From: UBA1189 sp045647345
GTDB taxonomy: Bacteria; Bacteroidota; Bacteroidia; Bacteroidales; Bacteroidaceae
NCBI GenBank assembly: GCA_045647345.1
Contig: JAZRMG010000053.1
Span: forward strand, 1 to 34,640
Reading direction: 5' to 3'
DNA length: 34,640 bases
Shown here: positions 14,975 through 22,731 of the stretch, one piece after another
Position numbering within the stretch: the first letter of the stretch is position 1
Layout: each line of letters opens with the position of its first letter
Position numbers and translations under genes: made by a program
The notes under the pieces: generated by a model
The model's database searches: none
What the model was told of the DNA's origin: nothing
What the model saw: only the letters and a program-made list of their open reading frames with translations

Positions 14975-15059
14975 CTTTTTTAATTATTAATTGTTATATC
15001 GTCCCAACGCAACATATCAAGTTACTCTTCCTATGACAGCGATTGCGCGAAAGCGGGTG

Positions 15060-15090
15060 CAAAGGTACGGCATTTTTACAAGACAGCAAA
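15060..15090 (-). promoter_or_regulatory. Promoter of rplS
   Basis: On the minus strand TTTG (complement of 15087-15090), 19 nt, TACCTTTG (complement of 15060-15067). This is an exact match to the Bacteroidetes promoter consensus. Confidence 0.8.
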
Positions 15091-15253
15091 ATAAACCTCC
15101 TATTTTTTGCTAAAGCACATAAAATAATGAGCGAAAAGGCACACCACACCCATCTTTCAGCCTTCCTTTTCCTATTCTATTAACACCAACTGAAGGATTG
15201 TGCCATATTAGTCCTTACTTAACATAAATCGAAAAGAGCAGATAATAGCTATT

Positions 15254-17572
15254 TCAAAATGCATAGCCAAAACTGAAGTAAGCTCCTATACGATGATGCA
15301 TATCATTCCAATGAGTATATAAAGAGAGCGGACCGGCCGTAGTAGAATATATGAATCCCGCCGCTACGCCCCACATACCTTCCCCCACAAAGAGATTGCT
15401 CAGTTTTTCCGTACTATAGGCGTAATTAACTATAGCAGAGAGATACAGATTTGACATAAGTTTCTGACGCGCATCAAGGCGCAGTAAGGCCAGTTGACGT
15501 TGCACAAATTCACACCCCGTAAGTCCAACAAAGGATATCTGTTGGCGCATATAGCGTCCGTCAAGATAGCCGCCCAAGCTATTGGCATAGACAAAAGGGA
15601 TGTTATCTCCCAAGAGCATACGCACATAAAATGCCGGCTTCAGCACCGTGTTACGGCTTAACCGAAACGCTACGGAAGCATCGGACTGCAACACTCCAAA
15701 AGAGGTTCCACGAGCTGCACCCATAGGTACATAGTAAGCCGCCTCCGCACCATAAGCATAGCCCTTGGAAGGGAGATAGGCGGTATCAAAACAATCATTC
15801 CTCCAATGAGTATAGAAGCCTATATGAGAATAGCGATTAATCACATCGGTATAGTTCTGCGAAGGGAACGCATCGCTAAGAAGATTTTGTACACGAAAAT
15901 AATCGTAGCGTACGCCAAGACGCAAGTCATAGGTATGCGAGAGAAGATTCGAGAGATAGAACTCACCACCATAGAAATGATAGTCAAAAGCGTGGCTGCT
16001 CTTGTCGTAAAACCGGTTCACATCAGAGAACCAATACTTGACCGAAGCATTTAGCTGCAGCATGTTTTGCCAAGCGTAAGCGACACGCCCCTCAACCCAT
16101 GGATTTATGCTGAGCTGTGTGGTAAAATCGAACCTTGGACCCGAAAGGTTCAGGCGCCCCACCCCGATGTTAAGAAGAGCAGCTGCAGCATCCTCAGAGT
16201 CGAGGCGCAGACCCAGTCCTACCTGATTGGAGGGATTGGGTACTACATTCAGCTCCAGAGTATAGGTCGTATCACCCATAAGATGATACTGCACAGAAGA
16301 AAAAGTACCCAATCCATAAAGACGTTCCATGGCGACACTGAGTTTCTGAGCATTTATAGGGTTACCCACAGCGATATCATAATGCTTTAGAAGGGAGAAC
16401 AGTGCATCAGGTTCATAGCCAAGGACATGAATATTATCGAGCACAAATGGGGTTGACGTTTCAGCTAAAGGGATAGGGTATTTTGATTGCGTAGCAAGAG
16501 AAGCGTATAGAGACAAGTGTTGCTGTAGCGCCAACAGTTGTGACTTGTTTTGCAGAGCTGCCTCATATCCGATACCGATCAATTGTCCGAGACGAGCACT
16601 ATCAAACCCCATGACCGGGAAATGACTCACCTGGGGTGTAATGAGTATATCCGTGTCACGCACATTGCGTTCATGCAGATCAGCCCCCATAGCTCCCACA
16701 AGCCGCTCGAAGATAGAAGCAAACGTATGCAACTCACGAGCAGTAGCCGTGTTAGTATTGAGGTCCACACCAATAACGATATCAGCACCCATACGACGCA
16801 CTACGTCAACAGGATAGTTATTGACCACCCCTCCATCGACCAATACTTGTTGATCTTTGTATATAGGATAGAACACACCAGGTATCGACATGCTGGCACG
16901 CATAGCTTCAGCAAGGAAACCGCGATCAAGCACCACAGCGCTACCAGAAACAAGGTCAGTCGCCACACAAGCGAAAGGACGAGGGAAGCTCTTGAAGTTC
17001 ACCGAATCGTGATAAGCAAAGGTCAGTTCAGTAAATTTATTGAGCAAGTTGTTACCATCAATAAGCCCCGGGCGAGCCAACACTTTAGGAAATACGCGTC
17101 CGACACTACCATTGACATTAAGTCCTGCATCACGATAGCGCGCAGAGTTTTCGGTACGCACACTTCCCTTGTAGGGAATGTTTATCTGGTACTTAAGCTC
17201 AGCCACACGTTGAGTATAAGGTTGCATCGTACGCGGTACACTATTGCTCAACAACACGCGCCAATCTTGCACCATGAGGAGCGAATCCATTTCATCGGCT
17301 GTATAACCTATGGCATATAGTGCCCCTATGATAGCCCCCATACTCGTACCTGCCACATAATCAATAGGGATACCCAGCTCCTCGATGAGTCGTACAACAC
17401 CGATGTGGGCAGCTCCACGCGCTCCTCCTCCACTTAACACCAATCCCACCTTGGGCCGTTCTACATACAGAGATTCAGCACCCGATTGGGCACATACTAT
17501 AATAGGGAAACACAAACACAGAGCAATCACATAGGGTGACTTTAGCACTGCACATAATCGGGAAGTTCTCAT
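15254..17572 (-). CDS. Patatin-like phospholipase with POTRA and outer membrane barrel (type Vd autotransporter-like)
   Basis: A 772-aa outer membrane protein. A signal peptide (about 1-28, ending VCA-QS) is followed by a patatin domain (about 40-300). This holds the oxyanion motif GGGARG (48-53), the nucleophile in GTSMG (S77) and the second catalytic residue in VDGG (D246). A POTRA-like domain lies at about 365-440 (NIHVLGYEPDALFSLL, LYGLGTFSSVQYHL). A BamA/Omp85-type barrel covers about 440-772 and ends in YFSFGYAF, with terminal Phe. This order matches PlpD-type (type Vd) proteins, which secrete or display a lipase. Lipid substrate and surface exposure are inferred. The gene lies 65 nt downstream of the PorT-like gene on the same strand, probably in one operon. 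Confidence 0.9.
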   Translation of the reverse strand: MRTSRLCAVLKSPYVIALCLCFPIIVCAQSGAESLYVERPKVGLVLSGGGARGAAHIGVVRLIEELGIPIDYVAGTSMGAIIGALYAIGYTADEMDSLLMVQDWRVLLSNSVPRTMQPYTQRVAELKYQINIPYKGSVRTENSARYRDAGLNVNGSVGRVFPKVLARPGLIDGNNLLNKFTELTFAYHDSVNFKSFPRPFACVATDLVSGSAVVLDRGFLAEAMRASMSIPGVFYPIYKDQQVLVDGGVVNNYPVDVVRRMGADIVIGVDLNTNTATARELHTFASIFERLVGAMGADLHERNVRDTDILITPQVSHFPVMGFDSARLGQLIGIGYEAALQNKSQLLALQQHLSLYASLATQSKYPIPLAETSTPFVLDNIHVLGYEPDALFSLLKHYDIAVGNPINAQKLSVAMERLYGLGTFSSVQYHLMGDTTYTLELNVVPNPSNQVGLGLRLDSEDAAAALLNIGVGRLNLSGPRFDFTTQLSINPWVEGRVAYAWQNMLQLNASVKYWFSDVNRFYDKSSHAFDYHFYGGEFYLSNLLSHTYDLRLGVRYDYFRVQNLLSDAFPSQNYTDVINRYSHIGFYTHWRNDCFDTAYLPSKGYAYGAEAAYYVPMGAARGTSFGVLQSDASVAFRLSRNTVLKPAFYVRMLLGDNIPFVYANSLGGYLDGRYMRQQISFVGLTGCEFVQRQLALLRLDARQKLMSNLYLSAIVNYAYSTEKLSNLFVGEGMWGVAAGFIYSTTAGPLSLYTHWNDMHHRIGAYFSFGYAF

Positions 17573-17637
17573 GGTTGCTACACGTAATGTGCACGAATAA
17601 CAACCCGGCCCCGTGATTGTTCTCTTTACATCACGTG

Positions 17638-18384
17638 TTATTCAAAATAGAGGGTAAGCACCAACATACGGCTCGTCACATCATCGAGCGACTGCGTGTA
17701 TTTCAACAGATTTTTGTCGATGAGGTCACCACGCTCCTTCACAAGCAGGTTTGTAAGGCCAAAACAAAACTTGAGTTCGGGAATAAGCTTGAAAAAGGGA
17801 AGATAAAAGTCACAGCCAAAGCCCATCTCGAAGGCAAGGTCAAAGCGATGCGTGAGCAACTCTTTCTGCTTTCTCACTGTAAGGTCCACCATAGGAGCTA
17901 TGCCTGCAAGCACGTAGGGACGGTAATTGTTGAATCGTTGTGCCGCATATTTGACATCAACTGGAACAGACAGATATGTCGATTTGACATTCTGCTTCAC
18001 CTCAGTACCGCTGTGCTGCTCGCGAAAGTATACCATCTTGTCGCCAAAATGCATCGTAGGGATAAAGCGCAATGCCACATACTCCGTCAAGCGCAGTTCG
18101 CCCAACACTCCCACAGAGAAGCCGGGGTTATATGTTGCAACATCAGCAAACCACGATTCCTGAGGCGCCTCCTCTGGAGTATGTATATATCCATTATTGG
18201 TAAACTCCAGATCCTGCACATGCAACCCAAAAAGAAAGCCATAATGCCAGCGACGCATATCAATATAAGGGCGATTCTGCACTTTGCGTTCTTGCGCAAA
18301 GCTATATTGTGGAGTCATTAAAAGCACTACCAATGCAACCACTCCACAAATCCACGAACATCTCCTGTATCTTGACATTTCCAT
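17638..18384 (-). CDS. PorT family outer membrane barrel protein
   Basis: A 248-aa exported barrel protein. The signal peptide ends near YSFA-QE. The mature part has the PorT-family pattern: HYGFLFGLHVQDLEF near residue 47, PGFSVGVLGELRLTEYVALR, IPTMHFGDKMVYF, YLSVPVDVKY, NYRPYVLAGIAPMVDL and RFDLAFEMGFGCDFYLPFFK, ending in LVLTLYFE. PorT of Porphyromonas gingivalis is needed for type IX secretion, but many Bacteroidales carry PorT-like barrels without that role. The start may be the second Met (18378). It is followed by the patatin gene on the same strand. Confidence 0.85.
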   Translation of the reverse strand: MEMSRYRRCSWICGVVALVVLLMTPQYSFAQERKVQNRPYIDMRRWHYGFLFGLHVQDLEFTNNGYIHTPEEAPQESWFADVATYNPGFSVGVLGELRLTEYVALRFIPTMHFGDKMVYFREQHSGTEVKQNVKSTYLSVPVDVKYAAQRFNNYRPYVLAGIAPMVDLTVRKQKELLTHRFDLAFEMGFGCDFYLPFFKLIPELKFCFGLTNLLVKERGDLIDKNLLKYTQSLDDVTSRMLVLTLYFE

Positions 18385-18482
18385 ACCTTATGATAACGCA
18401 GAGCGCCCCTGTTTATTATTTAGACATTGTACAAATAGAAAAGAAAATACAAAAAAGTAGCTCATTGGCCGCAGAAAAGCCT

Positions 18483-18490
18483 TACCTTTG
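18483..18490 (+). promoter_or_regulatory. -7 box of the ferredoxin promoter
   Basis: TACCTTTG matches the -7 consensus exactly and lies 45 nt before the ferredoxin ATG. A TTG at 18465-18467 is only 15 nt upstream, so the -33 assignment is uncertain. Confidence 0.6.
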
Positions 18491-18535
18491 CATTGTTAGT
18501 ACGAACATTATTAACCGAATTAAAACAATAGAATT

Positions 18536-18706
18536 ATGGCTTACGTAATCAATGACGACTGTATCAAATGCGGTACTTGTATTGACGAGTGTCCCTCTGA
18601 GGCTATCTCTGAAGGCGATACCAAGTATGTAATCAACCCCGATCTTTGCGTTGATTGTGGTACTTGCGCTGACGCTTGTCCTTCTGAGGCAATCCAGCCC
18701 GAATAA
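18536..18706 (+). CDS. 2[4Fe-4S] bacterial-type ferredoxin
   Basis: A 56-residue protein with two cluster motifs, CIKCGTCIDEC (Cys 9, 12, 15, 19) and CVDCGTCADAC (Cys 38, 41, 44, 48), each followed by PSEAI. The two halves are clearly an internal duplication, and the loop carries EGDTKYVINPD as in clostridial-type ferredoxins. It is a low-potential electron carrier for reactions such as pyruvate:ferredoxin oxidoreductase. Codon use is strongly biased (GGT, GAC, TGT), as expected for a highly expressed gene. It is a single-gene transcript with promoter and terminator. Confidence 0.97.
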   Translation: MAYVINDDCIKCGTCIDECPSEAISEGDTKYVINPDLCVDCGTCADACPSEAIQPE

Positions 18707-18729
18707 GATACAGGAAACGGTAAAAGAAG

Positions 18730-18760
18730 AAAGGATGCTCAAAGCATCCTTTTCTTTTTT
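18730..18760 (+). terminator. Terminator of the ferredoxin gene
   Basis: AAAGGATGC and GCATCCTTT flank a TCAAA loop and are followed by TCTTTTTT. The stem begins 24 nt after the stop codon. Confidence 0.9.
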
Positions 18761-18790
18761 ATGACATGCATCGCCATTATTGCGCAATCT

Positions 18791-19504
18791 CTACAGAAGA
18801 CCTTTTAGCTCCAAAAGCGAGAGTATCGTATAAGTCGGCATAGGTTTCCCCGGGGGCAAGGTTATATTACCCACATTATAGAATACTTGATCGATACCCA
18901 CAGCCAACGCCCCCTCGATATCCACTTCATAGTTATCACCTATCATCAACGCCTTTTCCTCGGATACGCCTGCCATACGTAACGCATGTTCAAAAATTGC
19001 AGGATGCGGTTTATTGATACCTATATCTTCAGATAGCACCACCCCATCGAAGTAGTGAGCTATGCCAGCCGACTTCATCTTCCGTGCCTGCAGTTCTGCA
19101 AATCCATTAGACAGGATATACATACGATATCGAGGGCGCAAGTATTCGAGCGCCTCACGAGCATGAGGCATAAGACGATTGCCCAAGGGAAGACGCAGCA
19201 TAGCTTCATTCCAGAAACGAGCACCCAACACTTCAGCCTCAGGCACACCGACTACACGCAACGGATGTGCATATCGCTCAGCATTTAGATATTCTTTGCT
19301 AATCTCACCTTTGGCATAGAGAGCCCACAGTTTCAGGTTATATTCCTCGAATATGGAATAATAATGTTCGTAGCTATCAAACCAACGGTCATACTCCATC
19401 AGCGCATACACAGCGCGGTAGGCTTCATCGGAGTTGCCCGAGAAGTCATACAGTGTGTTGTCCAGATCAATAAAAAGGACTTCGTAGTGTTTCACCTTAT
19501 CCAC
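18791..19504 (-). CDS. HAD-family hydrolase (YjjG-type nucleotidase subgroup)
   Basis: A cytoplasmic phosphatase of the haloacid dehalogenase superfamily. Motif I is FIDLDNT (D13 and D15), motif II ILSNG, motif III the Lys of GINKPHP and motif IV MIGDNYEVD. A helical cap lies between motifs I and II. The layout fits YjjG-type pyrimidine 5'-nucleotidases, but substrates of this group are hard to predict. I take the GTG at 19504 as start (237 aa), because it overlaps the TAG of the upstream lipoprotein gene (TAGTG). An ATG 39 nt further upstream (19543) would extend the protein into that gene by 13 residues. Coupling suggests cotranscription with the lipoprotein gene. Confidence 0.88.
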   Translation of the reverse strand: MDKVKHYEVLFIDLDNTLYDFSGNSDEAYRAVYALMEYDRWFDSYEHYYSIFEEYNLKLWALYAKGEISKEYLNAERYAHPLRVVGVPEAEVLGARFWNEAMLRLPLGNRLMPHAREALEYLRPRYRMYILSNGFAELQARKMKSAGIAHYFDGVVLSEDIGINKPHPAIFEHALRMAGVSEEKALMIGDNYEVDIEGALAVGIDQVFYNVGNITLPPGKPMPTYTILSLLELKGLL

Positions 19505-20361
19505 TAACGTACCTGAATTACCATATAGCGTGATACACTCCAAAAAGCATCCGGGTCGATGATATGAAGCGTGAGTTGCTTCTCTTCATCTTTCACAAAC
19601 TCGTACGAGCCGGTAGGATGAGTGGTCAGCAGAACGGCACGTTTGGTATAGAGAGGAAACACTTTGTCTTCACGCACATCGATCTGCGTAAAGTAGTTCT
19701 TGTTAAAGTCAGTAGACAGTAACACCTTGCCATCCTTCAGGATATTTTGATCCTTAAGTTCCTTTGCCGTACCATATACATACCACGCCATATTGAGTTG
19801 GTCTGTCTGCCGCTCTATCATCTGTTGTTGCACATCGGTAATCTTCTGCAAGGCATTTACATCACCCGTAAGTATCACCACAGCGCTATCCAATTCCGCT
19901 ATACGGATATTCTTCTGTGCCAGTTCATTCTGCAGCGAGGTTATGCTTGCTACCTTGGCCTCAAGCTCTTTTTGGAGGTTGGCCAAGATTTTACGCAGGC
20001 TTGCCGTCTCAGCGCCACCCGTCTTGAGTTTCTTCTCCAACTGCGCTATCTGCTTGCGGTTCTCCTCCATTTTTTGCTGGATAAAGAGGATATCCTCCTT
20101 CAGGCACTGAGCCTCAGTAACGCCCTCCGTCCCTTGCGACTGTAAAGCTACACGTCCCTCAGCCTCATTGATTGCCCGGAAACCCTCCTGAATATCCGCT
20201 ATCGTTAGCATAGCCTGCTCAAGAGCCATATTTTTTTCATTCAATGCAACTGCCAGCGAATCGTTCTTAGCAGCAAGTTCCTGTTCACGTTTGACATGAG
20301 TACAACTAACCAGAGCCGCGACACATGACACCAAACAAAGAAATTTTTTCATACGCTTCAT
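19504..20361 (-). CDS. Coiled-coil lipoprotein
   Basis: A 285-aa lipoprotein. The signal peptide ends in a lipobox (ALVSC, Cys20), so the protein is anchored to a membrane, most likely the outer one. Residues about 25-190 are a long helical coiled coil rich in Glu, Gln, Lys and Leu (ENRKQIAQLEKKLK, LRKILANLQKELEAKVASIT, LQNELAQKNIRIAELDSAVV). The C-terminal 95 residues form a separate domain starting MAWYVYGTAKELKDQNIL, with KVLLSTDFNKNYFTQID and ending YMVIQVR. This domain recurs in Bacteroidetes coiled-coil proteins that databases sometimes call Cbp1-like adhesins. Adhesion is not shown here. It overlaps the HAD gene by one base and has a good promoter. Confidence 0.8.
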   Translation of the reverse strand: MKRMKKFLCLVSCVAALVSCTHVKREQELAAKNDSLAVALNEKNMALEQAMLTIADIQEGFRAINEAEGRVALQSQGTEGVTEAQCLKEDILFIQQKMEENRKQIAQLEKKLKTGGAETASLRKILANLQKELEAKVASITSLQNELAQKNIRIAELDSAVVILTGDVNALQKITDVQQQMIERQTDQLNMAWYVYGTAKELKDQNILKDGKVLLSTDFNKNYFTQIDVREDKVFPLYTKRAVLLTTHPTGSYEFVKDEEKQLTLHIIDPDAFWSVSRYMVIQVR

Positions 20362-20412
20362 TCTTTACGTTAGTTATATATCAACCTTTCTATCCGAGGC
20401 TGTTATCTGCGA

Positions 20413-20444
20413 CAAAATTAGAGAATCTGGCGCTATCCTCCAAA
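20413..20444 (-). promoter_or_regulatory. Promoter of the coiled-coil lipoprotein gene
   Basis: On the minus strand TTTG (complement of 20441-20444), 20 nt, TAATTTTG (complement of 20413-20420). It fits the consensus and leaves a leader of about 45 nt. Confidence 0.7.
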
Positions 20445-20505
20445 CAAAGGATAAAAAATCACAATACCGAGAGTCTTAAAATTTGCCAAAGAGCCACCAC
20501 CGCAT

Positions 20506-21192
20506 TTACTTCCCATCGGGAGTTCCTGCAAGGATGACAACAATCTCACCGCGCGGCTCGGTAGCAGTAAAGTGAGCAATAACCTCACTGAGTGTTCCAC
20601 GCACAGATTCCTCATGCAATTTGGAGATTTCGCGACATACAACCACCTCGCGTTCCGAGCCGAAATATTCAGCAAACTGAGTGAGTGTCTTCAGCAAGCG
20701 GTAAGGCGATTCATAGAATATCATGGTCCGATGTTCGGTCTGCAACGACAACAGACGAGTCTGACGTCCTTTCTTCTGAGGCAAAAATCCCTCGAAGCAG
20801 AAACGGTCATTGGGCAAGCCCGACGACACGAGAGCAGGCACAAAGGCCGTCGCACCGGGCAGGCACTGCACCTCCACACCATGACGCACACACTCACGAA
20901 CCAACAAAAACCCCGGGTCGCTAATGGCTGGCGTACCCGCATCAGACACGAGAGCCACGGTCTCACCAGCCAGCATACGCTGCACAAGGGGTTCGATGGT
21001 CTTGTGCTCATTAAACTTGTGATGCGACTGGAGCGTATTTTTTATTTCATAATGTTTGAGAAGGATACCGCTCGTCCGTGTATCCTCAGCCAGAATGAGG
21101 TCGGCCTCCTTGAGCACACGGATTGCGCGAAAAGTCATGTCCTCCAAATTTCCCACTGGAGTGGGCACTACATATAATCGTCCTGATGCCAT
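20506..21192 (-). CDS. rsmI: 16S rRNA (cytidine1402-2'-O)-methyltransferase RsmI
   Basis: RsmI methylates the ribose of C1402 in the decoding centre of 16S rRNA with S-adenosylmethionine. The 228-aa protein has the family motifs GRLYVVPTPVGNLEDMTFRA at the N-terminus, ILAEDTRTSGILLKHY, VALVSDAGTPAISDPG (SAM site), GATAFVPALVSSGLP and FEGFLPQKKGRQ. It is shorter than the E. coli protein (286 aa), which has an extra C-terminal domain; lack of that domain is common in Bacteroidetes. It is divergent from the AI-2E-family permease gene. Confidence 0.95.
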   Translation of the reverse strand: MASGRLYVVPTPVGNLEDMTFRAIRVLKEADLILAEDTRTSGILLKHYEIKNTLQSHHKFNEHKTIEPLVQRMLAGETVALVSDAGTPAISDPGFLLVRECVRHGVEVQCLPGATAFVPALVSSGLPNDRFCFEGFLPQKKGRQTRLLSLQTEHRTMIFYESPYRLLKTLTQFAEYFGSEREVVVCREISKLHEESVRGTLSEVIAHFTATEPRGEIVVILAGTPDGK

Positions 21193-21240
21193 GATGACAA
21201 GTAATAAGTTATATTCAGCGTTATCTTTCCTATTAGGCTA

Positions 21241-21248
21241 CAAATTTA
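21241..21248 (-). promoter_or_regulatory. -7 box of rsmI
   Basis: The minus strand reads TAAATTTG, a match to TAnnTTTG, about 50 nt before the rsmI ATG. A TTTG (complement of 21273-21276) lies 24 nt upstream, slightly beyond the usual spacing. Confidence 0.45.
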
Positions 21249-21296
21249 CAGATAAGATTTAAGAAAATAAAACAAAAGGATTTGAAAAAATACTAT

Positions 21297-21304
21297 TACC
21301 TTTG
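21297..21304 (+). promoter_or_regulatory. -7 box of the AI-2E-family permease gene
   Basis: TACCTTTG matches the -7 consensus. It covers the TTG at 21302 that would otherwise extend the ORF, which supports ATG 21329 as the start. The nearest TTTG (21281-21284) is only 12 nt away, so the -33 box is unclear. Confidence 0.55.
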
Positions 21305-21328
21305 TGCTATATAATAACGTACAGCGAT

Positions 21329-22444
21329 ATGAACAAAAAGATTACCTTCGACCGCTTCATCCGAGGTCTCATAGCCATTGCAGGATGTATCGTTGCCTAC
21401 CTACTCATCAACAGGCTCAGTGGCGCACTGCTCCCCTTCCTCATAGCATGGCTGTTCTGCTATCTGATATACCCGATAGTAAAGTTCTTCCAGTACAAGC
21501 TGAAGTTCAAGAGCCGCATTCTATCCATCATCACCGTACTCCTACTCATTACGGCAATCATCGTCGGCATCAGCTTCTTGGTGATACCACCTGTGATACA
21601 GGAGCTCTCCACATTGAGAACATTTATCACCAACTATCTTACCTCAAATGGCGGTAACAGCACTATTCCTGCTGTTGTCAACGATTTTGTTCGCCATCAC
21701 ATCGACATGACAGCCATAGAGAACTATTTCTCAGCCGACCGCATAGGTGATCTCATAAAAAGCACTTTACCCAAAATCTGGAGTGTAGTATCCCAATCAT
21801 TCAGCGTGGTATATGTATTGGTGGGTATTTTTATGGTAATGGTATATGTACTTTTCATCCTCAACGACTACGAACACCTTGCCCGAGGATGGGTGAGCCT
21901 TATCCCTGAGAAGTATCGCGACCGTATCGTCAGCTTGGCCGAGGATGTCGAGGAAAGCATGAGCAACTATTTCCGCGGACAGTCACTCGTGGCATTGTGT
22001 GTAGGTATCCTGTTCAGCATAGGCTTCGTCATCATCGACTTCCCCTTAGCCATCGGCTTCGGTCTATTTGTAGGATTGCTCAACATCGTCCCCTACCTGC
22101 AGACAGTAGCTCTTGTACCCACCCTGTTCCTTGCTCTCGTCAAGGCCGCCAATACAGGCGGCAACTTCTGGTGGATACTGATAGCGGCAGGTATCGTCTT
22201 CCTCGTGGTACAAGCAATACAGGAGACTATACTCATCCCTCGCATCATGAACAAGGTCACCGGCCTCAATCCCGCCATCATCCTACTCTCGCTCTCCATC
22301 TGGGGCAGCCTACTTGGCCTTGTGGGCATGATCATCGCGCTGCCTGCCACCTCACTACTGCTCTCTTATTATCGGCGTTTTTTACGTCGACAAGAGCGCG
22401 AAGAGCAGGATGAAGCTATCGCATGCAAAGAAAAAGAGGGATAA
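21329..22444 (+). CDS. AI-2E family transporter (PerM/YhhT-like permease)
   Basis: A 371-aa inner membrane protein of the UPF0118/AI-2E exporter family. Members have been linked to autoinducer-2 export and to Na+/H+ antiport, so the substrate is open. Hydrophobic helices lie at about residues 10-45 (GLIAIAGCIVAYLLINRLSG, LLPFLIAWLFCYLIYP) and 60-80 (SIITVLLLITAIIVGISFLV). A soluble segment covers about 85-155. The C-terminal helices include the family motifs GQSLVALCVGILFSIGF, GLLNIVPYLQT and ETILIPRIMNKVTGLNPAI. The start is set at ATG 21329 because an upstream in-frame TTG lies in the promoter. It is followed by tRNA-Lys on the same strand with a separate promoter. Confidence 0.88.
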   Translation: MNKKITFDRFIRGLIAIAGCIVAYLLINRLSGALLPFLIAWLFCYLIYPIVKFFQYKLKFKSRILSIITVLLLITAIIVGISFLVIPPVIQELSTLRTFITNYLTSNGGNSTIPAVVNDFVRHHIDMTAIENYFSADRIGDLIKSTLPKIWSVVSQSFSVVYVLVGIFMVMVYVLFILNDYEHLARGWVSLIPEKYRDRIVSLAEDVEESMSNYFRGQSLVALCVGILFSIGFVIIDFPLAIGFGLFVGLLNIVPYLQTVALVPTLFLALVKAANTGGNFWWILIAAGIVFLVVQAIQETILIPRIMNKVTGLNPAIILLSLSIWGSLLGLVGMIIALPATSLLLSYYRRFLRRQEREEQDEAIACKEKEG

Positions 22445-22467
22445 AGTGCAAAAAGGGAGCAAAAAAA

Positions 22468-22498
22468 TTTGCAATTTCACAAAAACTTCCTACCTTTG
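22468..22498 (+). promoter_or_regulatory. Promoter of tRNA-Lys
   Basis: TTTG (22468-22471), 19 nt, TACCTTTG (22491-22498). This exact consensus match lies 25 nt before the mature tRNA 5' end. Confidence 0.8.
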
Positions 22499-22523
22499 CA
22501 CTCGCTTAACGGCACATGAGGTC

Positions 22524-22596
22524 GATTCGCTAGCTCAGCAGGTAGAGCACATCCCTTTTAAGGATGGGGTCTTGGGTTCGAGCCCCAAGCGAATCA
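22524..22596 (+). tRNA. tRNA-Lys (anticodon UUU)
   Basis: A complete 73-nt cloverleaf. The acceptor stem is GATTCGC/GCGAATC with discriminator A. The D arm is GCTC-AGCAGGTA-GAGC, the anticodon arm CATCC-CTTTTAA-GGATG (anticodon TTT) and the T arm TTGGG-TTCGAGC-CCCAA. CCA is not encoded, as is usual in Bacteroidetes. It has its own promoter and a terminator directly behind. Confidence 0.97.
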
Positions 22597-22600
22597 CAGA

Positions 22601-22629
22601 AAGGAAGAATTCTTATTCTTCCTTTTTTT
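22601..22629 (+). terminator. Terminator of tRNA-Lys
   Basis: AAGGAAGAAT (22601-22610) pairs with ATTCTTCCTT (22615-22624) around TCTT and is followed by a T run. Confidence 0.9.
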
Positions 22630-22684
22630 ATTATTACACCCCATATTTTTATTGCTATTCATATCAAGATATCAAGGAAAAGCT

Positions 22685-22692
22685 TATCTTTG
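22685..22692 (+). promoter_or_regulatory. -7 box of tdh
   Basis: TATCTTTG matches TAnnTTTG and lies 39 nt before the tdh ATG. No TTTG is seen at the expected spacing. Confidence 0.5.
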
Positions 22693-22731
22693 CATCAAAA
22701 TCTATCTCACATCTTAATAGAAACGAAAGAA

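Noticed and set aside
16550..17320. 256-aa plus-strand ORF
   Set aside because: It is antisense to the patatin gene, whose motifs and domains fully explain the region.
17573..17637. Possible operator with CACGTGTTA / TAACAA-like halves
   Set aside because: The inverted matches are short and imperfect; I see no convincing site.
17617..18321. 234-aa plus-strand ORF
   Set aside because: It is antisense to the PorT-like gene, with no recognisable family pattern.
22564..22731. Extended N-terminus of threonine dehydrogenase
   Set aside because: This part of the frame covers the tRNA-Lys 3' half, its terminator and the tdh -7 box.
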